Source: CAZMVU01 sp964569295
Lineage (GTDB): Bacteria; Hydrogenedentota; Hydrogenedentia; Hydrogenedentales; JAGMZX01
NCBI GenBank assembly: GCA_964569295.1
Contig: CAZMVU010000009.1
Coordinates: 1-52,497 of the forward strand
DNA: 52,497 bases
Direction of reading: 5' to 3'
Below the pieces are notes generated by a model, which saw only the letters and a list, made by a program, of their open reading frames with translations, was not told where the DNA came from and ran no database searches. This document shows positions 28,135-35,614 of this stretch, piece by piece. Position 1 is the first letter of the stretch. Each line of letters opens with the position of its first letter. Both the position numbers and the translations under genes were made by a program.

Positions 28135-28410
28135 TCATGGTTGGGGAAACTGATGCTCAATGGATGTAGGGATGAGCAGGTGGGGGGGGGTCAATCCCCT
28201 CGAGCACCAAGATCGCTGGCCTATAGCACGCAGGCCCTTGCCCTGCGAAGCCACTTCAATTGTTTCAGCGCCCCTTGCTACGCACGTCTACTACCGTTAG
28301 CCTATCGGATTTACATGGAACGTCAATGACGGGGTTATGAAGATTTTGTAACAAGATTTGCAGTGCCCCCCCGAGCTGCGCGGCGCCGGCGTGCCACCCT
28401 GCATCGCTAT

Positions 28411-28911
28411 TCAGGCACCGCCTGCATCCGGCAGTTCGAGGGCCCGCTCGCTCGCCACAATGCCGTCTTCGTCCGCGTACACGAACATGCCCGGCCGGAA
28501 CGTGACCCCCGCAAAACGCACTGGCACATTGTGATCTCCCATACCAAGCCTCGCCGTCTTCTGCGGATGCGTGCCCAACGCCTTCACCCCCAGGGCCATG
28601 CCCCCAATCTCCGCACTGTCGCGAATGCAACCGTTGATAACAAGTCCCGACCACCCGTTTGCGACCGCGTTCTCCGCCAGGTTGCCGCCCAGCAACGCCC
28701 GGCGCATCGAGCCGCCGCCATCGACGACCAGCACCTTACCGCCGCCCGTCCGGCCCACACACTCCCGCACGCGGCTGTTGTCCTCGAACACCCGAACAGT
28801 CTCGATAGCACCGCTGAATATGGGGGTTCCCCCGAAATCCACGAAGGTCTTTTCGGCAATCCACAGCATGCCGGCAAAGTGATCACACAAATCCGCTGTT
28901 CTGAAAGGCAT
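28411..28911 (-). CDS. RraA-family protein
   Basis: This 166-residue protein starts at ATG 28911 behind AAGGA and has the full RraA length. The signature is present: KVLVVDGGGSMRRALLGGNLAENAVANGWSG region (about 60-88) and VINGCIRDSAEIGGM. Typical family members either inhibit RNase E or act as 4-hydroxy-4-methyl-2-oxoglutarate aldolases; GGNLAE and NGCIRD are shared by both, so sequence alone does not decide. RraA-type inhibitors form trimeric rings in the cytoplasm. The gene stands alone, facing away from the NADH dehydrogenase remnant and ribosomal operon. Confidence 0.88.
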   Translation of the reverse strand: MPFRTADLCDHFAGMLWIAEKTFVDFGGTPIFSGAIETVRVFEDNSRVRECVGRTGGGKVLVVDGGGSMRRALLGGNLAENAVANGWSGLVINGCIRDSAEIGGMALGVKALGTHPQKTARLGMGDHNVPVRFAGVTFRPGMFVYADEDGIVASERALELPDAGGA

Positions 28912-28962
28912 CGCATTTCCTTTTAACGCCCAACATGGGCGACGCTCACAACCTCATGCGCC

Positions 28963-29215
28963 TCAAAACCGGCTGATGTCACGCCCGAATATCAGTGTGC
29001 TCAGCCAGTCATGGGCCACCAGCACCTTGTTCCGAAAGTTCACCAACTTGGTCAAGTAGGCCGACCCCCAGAACAGCCACGGCGTGAAACCGTGTCCCTT
29101 CATTGCAAACAGGCGCCGCTTTCACAAAAATGAAAAGGCGCGCGTGAGCTAACGCCGCCGCATATCGCCCTGCAACACCATGCCGGGGCCACCTATTCCC
29201 CGCATGAACGCACTT
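28963..29215 (-). pseudogene. C-terminal remnant of a type II NADH dehydrogenase (NDH-2)
   Basis: On the minus strand, 29103-28963 encodes 46 residues and a stop, starting MKGHGFTPWLFWGSAYLTKL and ending DWLSTLIFGRDISRF. This matches the membrane-anchoring C-terminus of NDH-2 flavoproteins (pattern aWl-W-yL-kl-nfrNk-v-dW-GRDis). An in-frame TGA lies just upstream at 29122-29124. In another frame, about 29215-29060 gives RHGVAGRYAAALAHARL and NEGTRF, resembling the preceding NDH-2 segment PGVAxQGRYAA and kGT. So the fragment appears frameshifted, with the FAD and NAD domains missing. This is recognition by eye, not by search. Confidence 0.6.
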
Positions 29216-29249
29216 GAAACAGGCCACACGCAAGGTCCGCATACAAAAC

Positions 29250-29279
29250 TTGAGCCACATGCACATCATCTGCTAGAAT
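29250..29279 (+). promoter_or_regulatory. Promoter of the rpsF operon
   Basis: TTGAGC (29250-29255) and TAGAAT (29274-29279) are separated by 18 bp; a TG one base before the -10 makes it an extended -10 (TGCTAGAAT). Expected start near 29286, leader about 64 nt. Confidence 0.6.
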
Positions 29280-29304
29280 TCGTTGTTCACTGTGGCATTC
29301 CATC

Positions 29305-29318
29305 GGTCATGCATGACC
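29305..29318 (+). promoter_or_regulatory. Palindrome in the rpsF leader
   Basis: GGTCATGCATGACC is a perfect 14-bp palindrome between the promoter and the ribosome binding site, flanked by TGTGG and CCACA that could extend the structure. S6:S18-binding leaders occur upstream of rpsF in many bacteria; whether this matches that motif is not established here. Confidence 0.35.
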
Positions 29319-29349
29319 ACAACCCACGTTCCAAAGGAGGTGAAACGTC

Positions 29350-29838
29350 TTGAGTCTCAGAACTTATGAAGCGCTGTTCATCGTCAATCCCGAGTTGGAA
29401 GACGATGCCATCCAGACGGTGGCGGACAACGCAGCAAAGGTTGTCACCGACAATGGCGGATCCACCGTGCGCTTGGATATCTGGGGCAAACGACGGCTGG
29501 CCTACACGGTCAAGAAGTTCACAGAGGGCTGCTATGTCCTCTTCCGCTTCGAGGCCGATCCGTCCGTCTTGCCGAAGCTGGAAGCCCATTTCCGGCTCAG
29601 CGACCCGATCATCCGGCACATGGTCGTCCATTTCGACGAAAAAACCTTGCGCCTGGAAGCAGAACAGCTCCAACGCAAGGAAGAAGAAATTCTCCACGGC
29701 GGTGAGCATCGCCGTGAAGAAGATGACGACGATGACCGCCCGAGGCACCGCGGCGATCGCGAAGATTCGCGTGAACCCGCCCGTGCCGGCGCCCATCGGC
29801 GTGAAGACGACGCGGAAGAAACGGAAGAACGAGAGTAA
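29350..29838 (+). CDS. rpsF: 30S ribosomal protein S6
   Basis: The start is TTG 29350, fixed by AAAGGAGGTG upstream and by the conserved opening SLRTYEALFIVNPELEDDAI. The product has 162 residues, longer than the usual 95-135. The S6 fold fills about 1-100 (GGSTVRLDIWGKRRLAYTVKK, GCYVLFRFEADPSVLPKLE, FRLSDPIIRHMVV). The tail from about 105 is strongly charged with DDDDDRPRHRGDRED-type runs. It begins the operon rpsF-ssb-rpsR; S6 pairs with S18 on the 30S platform, and the gene for S18 is two genes downstream. The palindrome in the leader may allow feedback control. Confidence 0.96.
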   Translation: MSLRTYEALFIVNPELEDDAIQTVADNAAKVVTDNGGSTVRLDIWGKRRLAYTVKKFTEGCYVLFRFEADPSVLPKLEAHFRLSDPIIRHMVVHFDEKTLRLEAEQLQRKEEEILHGGEHRREEDDDDDRPRHRGDREDSREPARAGAHRREDDAEETEERE

Positions 29839-29859
29839 GCACCAAGGGGAAACAGGGCC

Positions 29860-30360
29860 ATGGCCGATCTACGTCTACCCGATCTGAACAAGGTGCTCAT
29901 CGCTGGGCGCCTTACCGGCGATCCCGAGTTGCGCTATTCAAGCAACAACCTCGCGGTCTGCCGGCTTCGTATTGCCAACACGCGCTATTTCAAGCGCAAG
30001 GACGGCAGCCGCGGTGAAGACACCACCTTCATCGATGCCGTCGTGTTTGATCGCCAAGCGGAATTCGTGGGCGACCGCCTCAAGAAAGGGCGCCCCGTCC
30101 TCATCGAGGGCCGGCTGAACGAAAACAACTGGGAAGACAAAAACACCGGCCAGAAGCGTTCGAAGATCGAGATCAACGCACAACGCGTAACCCCGCTCGA
30201 CTGGGACGATGACCGCAGCGGCGGCGGGGGTGGCGGCGGGGGCGCTCGCGGCGACTACCGGCAAGAGCAGCCACAGCCGCAGCCACAGTCCCAACAGCAG
30301 CCGCAGCCACGGCCCATTGAAGAGCCCATGCCGGAAGCGGAGGACGATATCCCCTTCTAG
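29860..30360 (+). CDS. ssb: Single-stranded DNA-binding protein
   Basis: The 166-residue protein begins MADLRLPDLNKVLIAGRLTG. The OB fold (about 8-112) contains NKVLIAGRLTGDPELRY, TFIDAVVFDRQAEFV and RPVLIEGRLNENNWEDKNTGQ. A flexible Gly-run and Gln/Pro-rich linker follows, then the acidic tip DDIPF that binds partner proteins such as helicases and repair enzymes. It coats single-stranded DNA in replication and repair. It lies 21 bp after rpsF, as in many bacteria. Confidence 0.96.
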   Translation: MADLRLPDLNKVLIAGRLTGDPELRYSSNNLAVCRLRIANTRYFKRKDGSRGEDTTFIDAVVFDRQAEFVGDRLKKGRPVLIEGRLNENNWEDKNTGQKRSKIEINAQRVTPLDWDDDRSGGGGGGGGARGDYRQEQPQPQPQSQQQPQPRPIEEPMPEAEDDIPF

Positions 30361-30441
30361 CAGATCGTGGCAGGCGCCGCCCATCCCCGGCAGGACACAA
30401 CAGCAAGAGCCAACCCAAGGTTTTGGAACAAAAGGACTATC

Positions 30442-30720
30442 ATGGCGAAAGTCAGTGCAAAAGCGAAGTCAAAAGCGCGCCAGAAACGGCGTAAGAAGAA
30501 AAAGAAGAAGGGCGCACGGCAAAAAGTATGCCGGTTGACGGTCGATCGCGTAGTATATATCGACTACAAGGACGTGAGCCTGCTCAAGCACTACGTGACC
30601 GAACGGGGTAAGATTATTCCCCGCCGCATCACCGGCGCTAGCGCCCGGCACCAGCGCATGCTGACCCATGCCATCAAGCGGGCCCGGCAGGTCGCCTTGC
30701 TGCCGTACACGGCGGAGTAG
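30442..30720 (+). CDS. rpsR: 30S ribosomal protein S18
   Basis: ATG 30442 follows AAAAGGA and gives 92 residues. The N-terminal third is an unusually dense Lys/Arg run (KRRKKKKKKGARQK) before the conserved core CRLTVDRVVYIDYKDVSLLKHY and RGKIIPRRITGASARHQRML. S18 binds S6 on the 30S platform. One Cys near residue 32 is all that remains of the zinc-type motif seen in some S18 proteins. A hairpin overlaps its stop codon. Confidence 0.97.
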   Translation: MAKVSAKAKSKARQKRRKKKKKKGARQKVCRLTVDRVVYIDYKDVSLLKHYVTERGKIIPRRITGASARHQRMLTHAIKRARQVALLPYTAE

Positions 30721-30744
30721 CCGGGCGCCCGGCGCACGCCCGGC
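30720..30744 (+). terminator. Hairpin after rpsR
   Basis: GCCGGGCG and CGCCCGGC form an 8-bp stem around 9 nt, starting at the last base of the rpsR stop codon. No T-run follows, so it may weaken rather than end transcription into the DUF2232 gene. Confidence 0.4.
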
Positions 30745-30756
30745 CTGTCTCCGGCC

Positions 30757-31845
30757 ATGGCATATGCTTTCGTAGCCGCCGTAATTACTGGACTCAGCCT
30801 GCTGAGTGCCAAGGCCGGGCTTGTCGCCCTGGCGCCCGTTATCTTTCCGGTTCCCGTAGCCTTCTACTGGGGCGCCGGAGAAAAAGAGCATGCGGGCGGC
30901 CTGGTGCTGCTGGCTGGCCTGGCCGGGCTGCTGGGCACGGGATCGGTGCAGGCGGCGGTGTTTTTCACCGGCACAGCCGTTACCGGACTGGCCCTGGGCC
31001 ATGCCATAGCACATCGATGGACGTTCAGCCGGTGCCTTGCCGTGGTGGCGGTGGGCATGTATGCCCTCTCCGTTGCGGGAACACTCGCCACCTGGAACGA
31101 AAGCCGCGCCGCCATGCGCGACTACCTGAACCAGCCGCTCCAGGCCATGCGGCAGGCGCAGACCGCCGAGGAAGAAACACCGCCGGCGGACCATGCGCAA
31201 GAGACAGTTGAAGAAAAACCGGCCGAAGAGACGGCCATCGCACAGCGTAGCGAGGGCGCCCTGAAACGCGAGTCAGCGCCGGAACCGGCGTCCGAGGCGA
31301 CGCCGGAAAACATCGCGCTACTCGAAGAGCAGGTGCGCTGGTTCATTGAGAACTGGGCGGCCATCGCCATCGGCGGCATGCTCTGGCCCGTGCTGCTGTT
31401 CGCGCTCGCGGTCACCGGCATCAGCGCCCGGCTTATACGCTTCCGTGGCGAACCGGGACCGCGCGGCAGCTTCACGCTTTTGCGGGTGCCCGACCCGGTA
31501 GTATGGCTGGCCATTGCGGCTGCCCTGCTCTGGCTCGTGGATTTTCACTGGCCCAACGGTACCGTGCGTTTCATCGCGTGGAACAGCGCCCTCGCGCTTG
31601 CCGCCATCTACTGGCTGCAAGGGTTGGCCGTGCTCGCATACACGCTCACGGCAATACGCGTGCCGCCGTTACTGGCCATGCTGGCGCTGGTGCTGGTCTT
31701 CATGACACAAGGAGCACACTTGCTGCTCTCTTCAGTGGGATTTTTCGACACGTGGGCCGACTTCCGGCCGCGGCTCACCAAGGCCATTGCCGCGCGCGCG
31801 CAACGCAAGGAAAACGGCCACGATGGCCACGACGACAACGACTAA
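30757..31845 (+). CDS. DUF2232 (YybS-like) integral membrane protein
   Basis: This 362-residue protein lies between rpsR and rplI, the usual place of the YybS/DUF2232 family. The first half has about five hydrophobic segments (residues 1-115). A charged, Glu/Ala-rich stretch (about 128-180) follows, then about five more helices from about 190 to 345. The C-terminus is polar with HDGHDDND. DUF2232 proteins are poorly understood inner-membrane proteins. Identity rests on position plus topology rather than strong motifs; the acidic interhelical loop is longer than expected. Confidence 0.7.
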   Translation: MAYAFVAAVITGLSLLSAKAGLVALAPVIFPVPVAFYWGAGEKEHAGGLVLLAGLAGLLGTGSVQAAVFFTGTAVTGLALGHAIAHRWTFSRCLAVVAVGMYALSVAGTLATWNESRAAMRDYLNQPLQAMRQAQTAEEETPPADHAQETVEEKPAEETAIAQRSEGALKRESAPEPASEATPENIALLEEQVRWFIENWAAIAIGGMLWPVLLFALAVTGISARLIRFRGEPGPRGSFTLLRVPDPVVWLAIAAALLWLVDFHWPNGTVRFIAWNSALALAAIYWLQGLAVLAYTLTAIRVPPLLAMLALVLVFMTQGAHLLLSSVGFFDTWADFRPRLTKAIAARAQRKENGHDGHDDND

Positions 31846-31963
31846 GCAGTAAGCAGGCCATGTCTGAAACACGGCCTGTCCAGAAGCAATGATCACCAAC
31901 AACGTGTGGAATCCCGGCCGCCGCCGGCGTCCGCAGAAACTGGTTAGCAGAGGAAACATACCA

Positions 31964-32473
31964 ATGAAGCTCATCCTTTGTGACGACGTGGAAAACCTGG
32001 GCCACATGGGCGAGACCGTCACCGTCGCCGATGGCTATGCCCGCAACTACCTCGTGCCGCGCAAACTCGCCGTGCCCGTGCAGAGCGCCACCGCCAAGCA
32101 AGTCGCTCACGAAATGGCCATCATCAAGCGCCGTGAAGAAAAGGTGCGCGCCGCCCAGCAAGCCGAGGCCAAGCAACTCGAGGGGGTGACGGTCGAGGTC
32201 AAGATGCGTGCTGGCGAAGGCGGCAAACTCTTCGGTTCCGTTACCACAGCCGCCATCGCAGAGCAACTCGCCGACCTCGGGCATAACGTGGCGCGTAAGG
32301 CCATCGCCCTGCAGGAGCCTATCAAAGAACTCGGCATGTTTACGGTGCCCGTCAAACTCGGCAGAGACGTCCACGCCGATGTCAAAGTCTGGGTCACCTC
32401 CATCGACCCCGCACCTGAAAAAGCCACGTCCGAAGGTAAAGAGAACGTCGAGACGGCAGCCGGGGAAGACTGA
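31964..32473 (+). CDS. rplI: 50S ribosomal protein L9
   Basis: ATG 31964 (RBS GAGGAAAC) opens the L9 start MKLILCDDVENLGHMGETVT, 169 residues; an in-frame ATG at 31889 only adds unrelated residues. The N-domain ends with DGYARNYLVPRKLAV, a long connecting helix follows, and the C-domain has GEGGKLFGSVTTAAIAEQL and LGRDVHADVKVWV. L9 binds 23S rRNA near L1 and helps keep the frame. A short acidic tail is present. Confidence 0.97.
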   Translation: MKLILCDDVENLGHMGETVTVADGYARNYLVPRKLAVPVQSATAKQVAHEMAIIKRREEKVRAAQQAEAKQLEGVTVEVKMRAGEGGKLFGSVTTAAIAEQLADLGHNVARKAIALQEPIKELGMFTVPVKLGRDVHADVKVWVTSIDPAPEKATSEGKENVETAAGED

Positions 32474-32706
32474 GCTCCATTCGCCAAAGGGCGGCCATCG
32501 CCACCGCCAGCGGTTCTCGCTTACCCGCACCGCAAATCATACTTTTCCGCTGCGCATTCGCAGGCATGAGCCGGTGGATGCGCGTGTTTTTATGCCCCGA
32601 ACGAACAGGTTACGCGGCCACGCAGCCCCGGCGCCGGCCCGTTCCCGCCCCCTGCCGCCACAAACCCGCGCCGCCCACACACTTGGCGAATCGGGTTTTT
32701 CGTGGC

Positions 32707-32734
32707 TTGCTATCGCGTGTGAATTCGCTAAACT
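32707..32734 (+). promoter_or_regulatory. Candidate dnaB promoter
   Basis: TTGCTA (32707-32712) and TAAACT (32729-32734) with a 16-bp spacer. Expected start near 32741, giving a leader of about 190 nt before dnaB. Confidence 0.45.
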
Positions 32735-32750
32735 ACATCCAGTGTCAGCG

Positions 32751-32870
32751 ATGGACGGCAGGAAGTGGTTTGCGCACCGCAAGGCACCGCCTCACAAAGC
32801 GGGTAGTACCCGCAAAATGGAGGGGGACTCCATAAGACCGGTGACAGGGCTGGGCGAGCAGCCTGCGTAA
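32751..32870 (+). CDS. Possible 39-residue leader peptide before dnaB
   Basis: ATG 32751 opens MDGRKWFAHRKAPPHKAGST and ends at TAA 32870, 59 bp before dnaB. It begins about 10 nt after the predicted transcription start. The perfect palindrome GCGGGTA-g-TACCCGC (32799-32813) lies inside it. No ribosome site is obvious and no family is known; it may be chance. Confidence 0.2.
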   Translation: MDGRKWFAHRKAPPHKAGSTRKMEGDSIRPVTGLGEQPA

Positions 32871-32929
32871 CAAGTGATAAAAGGGCATTCCTGAGAAGCA
32901 GCAAATCCGAGGGGGACCGCGACGCAATC

Positions 32930-34390
32930 ATGGCCACCGCAAAAAACCAATCCACCGACAAACCCGCATTTCAGCGCCAACCACCCCAGAACATCGAGGC
33001 CGAGCAGGCTGTGCTCGGCGCCATGCTCCTCGAGGCCGAGGCCGTAAGCACCACCCTCGAGATACTACACGGCAACCCGGAAGACCTCTTCTACGTGGGC
33101 AGCCACCAGCACATCTTCGAGGCTATGGTAAACCTCTTCCGCAAGAGCCAGCCTATCGAAGCCACCACGGTGGTCGGCGAGCTCTCGGTTACCGGCAAGC
33201 TCGAAGCCGCCGGCGGTGCGGCTTATATCGCCAAATTGGTCGGCATCGTCCCGACGGCTGCCAACGTCGAGTACTACGCGAAGAACGTGCTCGACATGGC
33301 GGTGCTGCGCCGCCTGATCAGTTCATGCACCGAAATTGCTACCCGGGCCTATGGCTGTGACAGCGGCGTGGATACCCTGCTCGACAACGCAGAGTCGACC
33401 ATCTTCTCGCTGGCCGAGCAACGCCAGGTGAATCCCGTACACCGCATCCCCGATCTGCTGGACACCGGCATCGAGAATATCGAGAAACTCATGAAGTCGC
33501 GTACCGGCATGACCGGCCTCGGTACCGGCATCCACGATCTCGACAGACTGCTTTCAGGCATGCAACCCTCCGATATGATCGTGCTCGCCGCGCGGCCGTC
33601 GGTAGGCAAAACCGCCTTCGCCCTCAACATCGCGGCCCACGTGGCAAACCGCCTCGAGAAATCCGCGCTCGTGTTCAGTCTCGAAATGTCCAAAGAACAG
33701 CTCGTCCAACGCCTCCTGTGCCTCGAGGGCGAGGTAAACGCGCGCCGCCTGCGCGAAGGCTTCATGGCCGGCGACGAGTTCCAGAAGGTGCAGAAGGCCG
33801 CCGACACGCTGAGCCGTGCCAAGCTCTATGTCGACGATACGCCGAGCATCTCCGTGCTCGAATTGCGCAGCAAAGCCCGCCGCATTGCCTCTGCCTACAC
33901 CGTCGACCTCATTATTATCGACTATCTCCAGCTCATGCGCGGCCACGGACAGGACAGCCGCAGGGGCTTCGAGAACCGCCAGGTCGAGATCGCCGAGATT
34001 TCCCGCTCAGTGAAGGCCATCGCCCGCGAGCTCTCCGTGCCCGTGCTCACCTTGTGCCAGCTCAATCGTGAGGCTGAAAAAGACGATACCGGCACCCCGA
34101 AACTCGCCCACCTGCGCGAGTCCGGCGCTATTGAACAAGACGCCGACGTGGTGCTTATACTTGCCCGGCCCCCCCTCGAGGAACGCCGGGATAACCCGGA
34201 CCTCATTCACGTGCATGTTTCCAAACAGCGCAACGGCCCCACCGGATTCGTGAAGGTGCTTTTCGAAAAAGAAACCCAGCGCGTACGCAACCTGGACGAT
34301 CGGGTAAGCGCGCCCGCGGAGAGCGCCTCATTCTCCCCGGATCTCGACAACGTCGACGACGATATGGCCGAAGACGACATCCCATACTGA
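32930..34390 (+). CDS. dnaB: Replicative DNA helicase DnaB
   Basis: The 486-residue product has the DnaB N-terminal domain (PPQNIEAEQAVLGAMLLEAEAV) and the RecA-like helicase domain. Motifs include Walker A ARPSVGKTAFALNIA (about 221-235), Walker B VDLIIIDYLQLMRG, and LRESGAIEQDADVVLIL in motif H4. It unwinds DNA ahead of the fork as a hexamer loaded by DnaC/DnaA-type partners. The C-terminus ends in an acidic DDIPY tip, strikingly like the SSB tip encoded upstream. Location after rplI is the common bacterial order. Confidence 0.97.
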   Translation: MATAKNQSTDKPAFQRQPPQNIEAEQAVLGAMLLEAEAVSTTLEILHGNPEDLFYVGSHQHIFEAMVNLFRKSQPIEATTVVGELSVTGKLEAAGGAAYIAKLVGIVPTAANVEYYAKNVLDMAVLRRLISSCTEIATRAYGCDSGVDTLLDNAESTIFSLAEQRQVNPVHRIPDLLDTGIENIEKLMKSRTGMTGLGTGIHDLDRLLSGMQPSDMIVLAARPSVGKTAFALNIAAHVANRLEKSALVFSLEMSKEQLVQRLLCLEGEVNARRLREGFMAGDEFQKVQKAADTLSRAKLYVDDTPSISVLELRSKARRIASAYTVDLIIIDYLQLMRGHGQDSRRGFENRQVEIAEISRSVKAIARELSVPVLTLCQLNREAEKDDTGTPKLAHLRESGAIEQDADVVLILARPPLEERRDNPDLIHVHVSKQRNGPTGFVKVLFEKETQRVRNLDDRVSAPAESASFSPDLDNVDDDMAEDDIPY

Positions 34391-34467
34391 CGCAGACAGC
34401 CACTATATGCTATCCTGCGTGCTACGGTGTGCAGCGCCGCCCCGGCAGCGCGTACACCATGCACCGT

Positions 34468-34479
34468 GCGCATATGCGC
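34468..34479. promoter_or_regulatory. Palindrome in the dapA leader
   Basis: GCGCATATGCGC is a perfect 12-bp palindrome 77 bp before the dapA start, downstream of a possible -10 (TATGCT, 34406-34411). Role unknown. Confidence 0.25.
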
Positions 34480-34555
34480 TGCTTGGACTGATGATAATAA
34501 GGCGCTGTCTGCCAGGCGGCGTCTGAACCACACAGAAACGTCGCGGGAGAATACC

Positions 34556-35425
34556 ATGTTCACCGGTTCCCTGGTCGCCCTCGTTACCCCTTTCAACGCG
34601 GATATGGAAATCGACTTCGAGGCCTACGGCCGCTTGATCGACTGGCACCTCGCCCAAGGCACCAACGGCATCGTGCCGTGCGGATGTACCGGCGAAGCCG
34701 CCACGCTCAGCCACAACGAACAAAAACAGTGCATCCGCTTTGTCATGGAGCGCGTCGCCGGCAAAATCCCCGTCATCGCCGGTACGGGATCGAACAACAC
34801 CAAAGAGGCCATTAACCTCACCCAATACGCCAAAGAGATCGGTTGCGACGGCGCCCTGCTCATCACGCCCTACTACAACAAACCCACCGCCCCGGGCCAG
34901 ATCGCGCACTACACCGCCGTGGCCGAGGCAGCCGACATCCCAATCGTGCTGTACAATGTGCCCGGCCGCACCGGCACAAGAATGACGCCGGATACCATCG
35001 CCGAACTCAACAAGGTGCCAAACATTGTCGCCATCAAGGAAGCGTGCAACAGTATCGACCAAGTCTCTCAGATCCGCATGCTGTGCGATATCGCCATCCT
35101 GTCCGGCGACGACTCGCTCACCCTGCCCATGATCGCCGTCGGGGCCGCCGGCGTCATTTCCGCATCCGCCAACGTCGCGCCCGCCCGCATGGCGGCCCTG
35201 TGCAAGCACGCCCTTGAAGGCGACTACGGCGCAGCCCGCAACATGCACTACGAACTGATGCCGCTATTCAAAGGCCTGTTTTCCGAATCCAATCCCCTGC
35301 CCGCCAAAGCGGCCCTTGCCAAGATGGGCCTCATCGAGAACAATCTGCGCCTGCCCCTCACCCCCATGACCCCGGAAGGTTTTGCCAAACTCGAGCCGAT
35401 CCTGAAGAATCTCGATCTCATCTGA
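34556..35425 (+). CDS. dapA: 4-hydroxy-tetrahydrodipicolinate synthase
   Basis: ATG 34556 with GGGAGA 7 nt upstream gives 289 residues, the usual length. It begins MFTGSLVALVTPF. The Schiff-base lysine is Lys161 (NIVAIKEACNS); Tyr133 (YNVPGRTG) and Tyr107 (ITPYYNKP) are present. By alignment to E. coli DapA by eye, the third catalytic-triad member Thr44 is Cys44 here (GCTGEAAT in place of GTTGESAT). The enzyme condenses pyruvate with aspartate semialdehyde on the lysine/meso-diaminopimelate path. It lies 165 bp after dnaB and is probably transcribed separately. Because of the Cys, another NAL-family aldolase cannot be excluded. Confidence 0.9.
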   Translation: MFTGSLVALVTPFNADMEIDFEAYGRLIDWHLAQGTNGIVPCGCTGEAATLSHNEQKQCIRFVMERVAGKIPVIAGTGSNNTKEAINLTQYAKEIGCDGALLITPYYNKPTAPGQIAHYTAVAEAADIPIVLYNVPGRTGTRMTPDTIAELNKVPNIVAIKEACNSIDQVSQIRMLCDIAILSGDDSLTLPMIAVGAAGVISASANVAPARMAALCKHALEGDYGAARNMHYELMPLFKGLFSESNPLPAKAALAKMGLIENNLRLPLTPMTPEGFAKLEPILKNLDLI

Positions 35426-35507
35426 CGTGGGCTTCGGCCCCTGCCAATGCATGCTGCAAAACGGCGCCTCAGTTTCGTGCAGGTTTCGGGCCGGAAGCCA
35501 AACAGCA

Positions 35508-35543
35508 ATCCCCGCCTCCCTGCGAAGGGGCCCAGGCGGGGAT
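35508..35543. terminator. Hairpin terminator after dapA
   Basis: ATCCCCGCCT and AGGCGGGGAT form a perfect 10-bp stem with a 16-nt loop, 82 bp after the dapA stop, between convergent genes. Confidence 0.55.
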
Positions 35544-35614
35544 GGTACGGGCCCCGTTGCCCCGAAAGAAAACGCCGGTTCTGGCCTACAGGGGGGGCCG
35601 ACCGCCCCAGGGAC

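Larger units (their letters stand above)
28912..29349. other. Intergenic interval between the RraA gene and rpsF
   Basis: No intact gene. It contains the NDH-2 remnant (28963-29215), then the rpsF promoter and leader. Confidence 0.6.
32474..32929. other. Interval between rplI and dnaB
   Basis: 456 bp. The left 230 bp show nothing. On the right a promoter (32707-32734), a 39-codon frame (32751-32870) and a palindrome (32799-32813) form what may be a dnaB leader. Confidence 0.45.

Noticed and set aside
29009..29269. 86-codon minus-strand frame upstream of rpsF
   Set aside because: It overlaps the NDH-2 remnant in another frame; parts resemble NDH-2 only as frameshifted debris, so it is not an intact gene.
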